From assembly GCF_946480385.1 (NCBI RefSeq), contig NZ_CAMLJP010000079.1, positions 1-31,182 of the forward strand: a DNA stretch of 31,182 nucleotides, in the 5' to 3' direction. Positions 30,912 to 31,182 of this stretch are shown in pieces. Numbering within the stretch: the first letter of the stretch is position 1; each line of letters opens with the position of its first letter. The notes under the pieces were generated by a model. It ran no database searches, had not been told where the DNA came from, and saw nothing but the letters and a program-made list of their open reading frames with translations. The translations under genes were made by a program, and so were the position numbers. The DNA is from an uncultured Azospirillum sp. (GTDB lineage: Bacteria; Pseudomonadota; Alphaproteobacteria; Azospirillales; Azospirillaceae).

Positions 30912-31182
30912 ATGCGTTCGAGCGTCACCATCACCGGCAGCCTGGAGGACGCCTTCAACGAATGGACGGAAGGGACCGCCCGCCGGCTGACCGACGCCAC
31001 GGAACATGCCGCCTCTACCATGCGTGACGAGATGCGGGCCGCCATGTCGAATGCCGGTCTCGGCAAGCTGGGGCGGGCGCTGGGCCATGCCGGCTATCCT
31101 GGGGGCGGTAACTACAGCATCCATCCCGCCGCCGAGGTGTTCGTCCGGGGCAAGGCCGCATCGGCTGCGAAGTGGGAAGGGG
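30912..31182 (+). CDS. Phage structural-region protein, DUF6441-like (cut by window edge)
   Basis: About 90 residues are visible. The pattern TITGSLEDAFNEWTEGTARRLTDATEHAASTMRDEMRAAMSNAGLG, then HAGYPGGGNYSIHPAAEVFVRGKAASAAKWEG, resembles DUF6441 proteins found among tail or head-tail genes of alphaproteobacterial prophages. The function is not established. The frame is open upstream to an ATG at 30828, but the ATG at 30912 with GGGGTG just before fits the family start. It is the first sign of the late region, so the structural genes continue to the right. Confidence 0.65.
   Translation, partial: MRSSVTITGSLEDAFNEWTEGTARRLTDATEHAASTMRDEMRAAMSNAGLGKLGRALGHAGYPGGGNYSIHPAAEVFVRGKAASAAKWEG

Larger units (their letters stand above)
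10964..31182. mobile_element. Temperate prophage, left part (continues beyond window)
   Basis: From the tRNA-Ser 3' end to the window edge the gene set is that of a temperate phage: integrase and excisionase at the tRNA, a long leftward early operon, an antirepressor with two ribbon-helix-helix regulators, a LexA-like CI and a divergent Cro-like gene, primase and helicase, toxin-antitoxin cargo, and the start of a DUF6441-like gene of the kind found among phage structural genes. Gene packing with ATGA or TGATG overlaps is typical. Terminase, capsid and lysis genes are not seen and must lie to the right. The exact left boundary is within the tRNA 3' end; the right boundary is unknown. Confidence 0.9.

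Overview
The window looks like chromosomal DNA from a high-GC alphaproteobacterium, probably Rhodospirillales and Azospirillum-like. This rests on the coding bias, the short alphaproteobacterial FliN, and the style of the housekeeping proteins (enolase, MurJ, GatB). It is an inference from sequence character, not from a database match.

Positions 1 to about 10,870 are ordinary host chromosome. In order they hold the 5' end of eno (minus), an ABHD11/YbfF-type hydrolase (minus), murJ (plus), an SseA-like sulfurtransferase (minus), fliN (plus), a diaminopropionate ammonia-lyase (plus), an exported ClpP-fold protein (minus), gatB (plus) with a clear terminator, a PAS-PAS histidine kinase (plus) and a small unknown protein (minus). 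A tRNA-Ser(GCT) gene with its own promoter ends this part.

From the 3' end of that tRNA to the right edge the window is the left part of a temperate prophage, and the right attachment site lies outside. Next to the tRNA sits a tyrosine integrase (minus), overlapped by an excisionase-like gene. About ten tightly packed leftward genes follow (xis, a ParB-like protein, a ProQ/FinO-domain RNA-binding protein and several unknowns). They are probably driven from a promoter near 17,260-17,290 that shares a 9-mer with the cI/cro intergenic region. Further right is a KilAC antirepressor behind a ribbon-helix-helix (RHH) gene, with a paralogous RHH gene diverging from it across three copies of a 13-bp repeat. 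This is the layout of the phage P22 immI region (arc-ant / mnt). An AT-rich stretch (about 19.0-21.8 kb) follows with an ORC/Cdc6-like AAA ATPase and a two-gene unknown operon. After it come a LexA-like CI repressor and a divergent Cro-like gene. The rightward early genes encode a zinc-finger/Toprim primase and a RecA-fold helicase, then an iteron-like G/C-rich repeat array that is a candidate replication origin.

The last 3.5 kb is cargo: a 24-residue hydrophobic peptide, a Doc toxin with a non-Phd-like antitoxin behind a palindromic operator, a TacA antitoxin whose TacT toxin has been reduced to its two ends, a one-helix membrane protein behind a strong terminator, a BLUF blue-light photoreceptor, and the start of a DUF6441-like phage structural gene. 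The most notable points are the P22-immI-like bipartite immunity combined with a LexA-type CI, the ATPase at the position that sieA occupies in P22, the BLUF gene inside a prophage, the eroded tacT, the phage ProQ-like protein and the iteron array.
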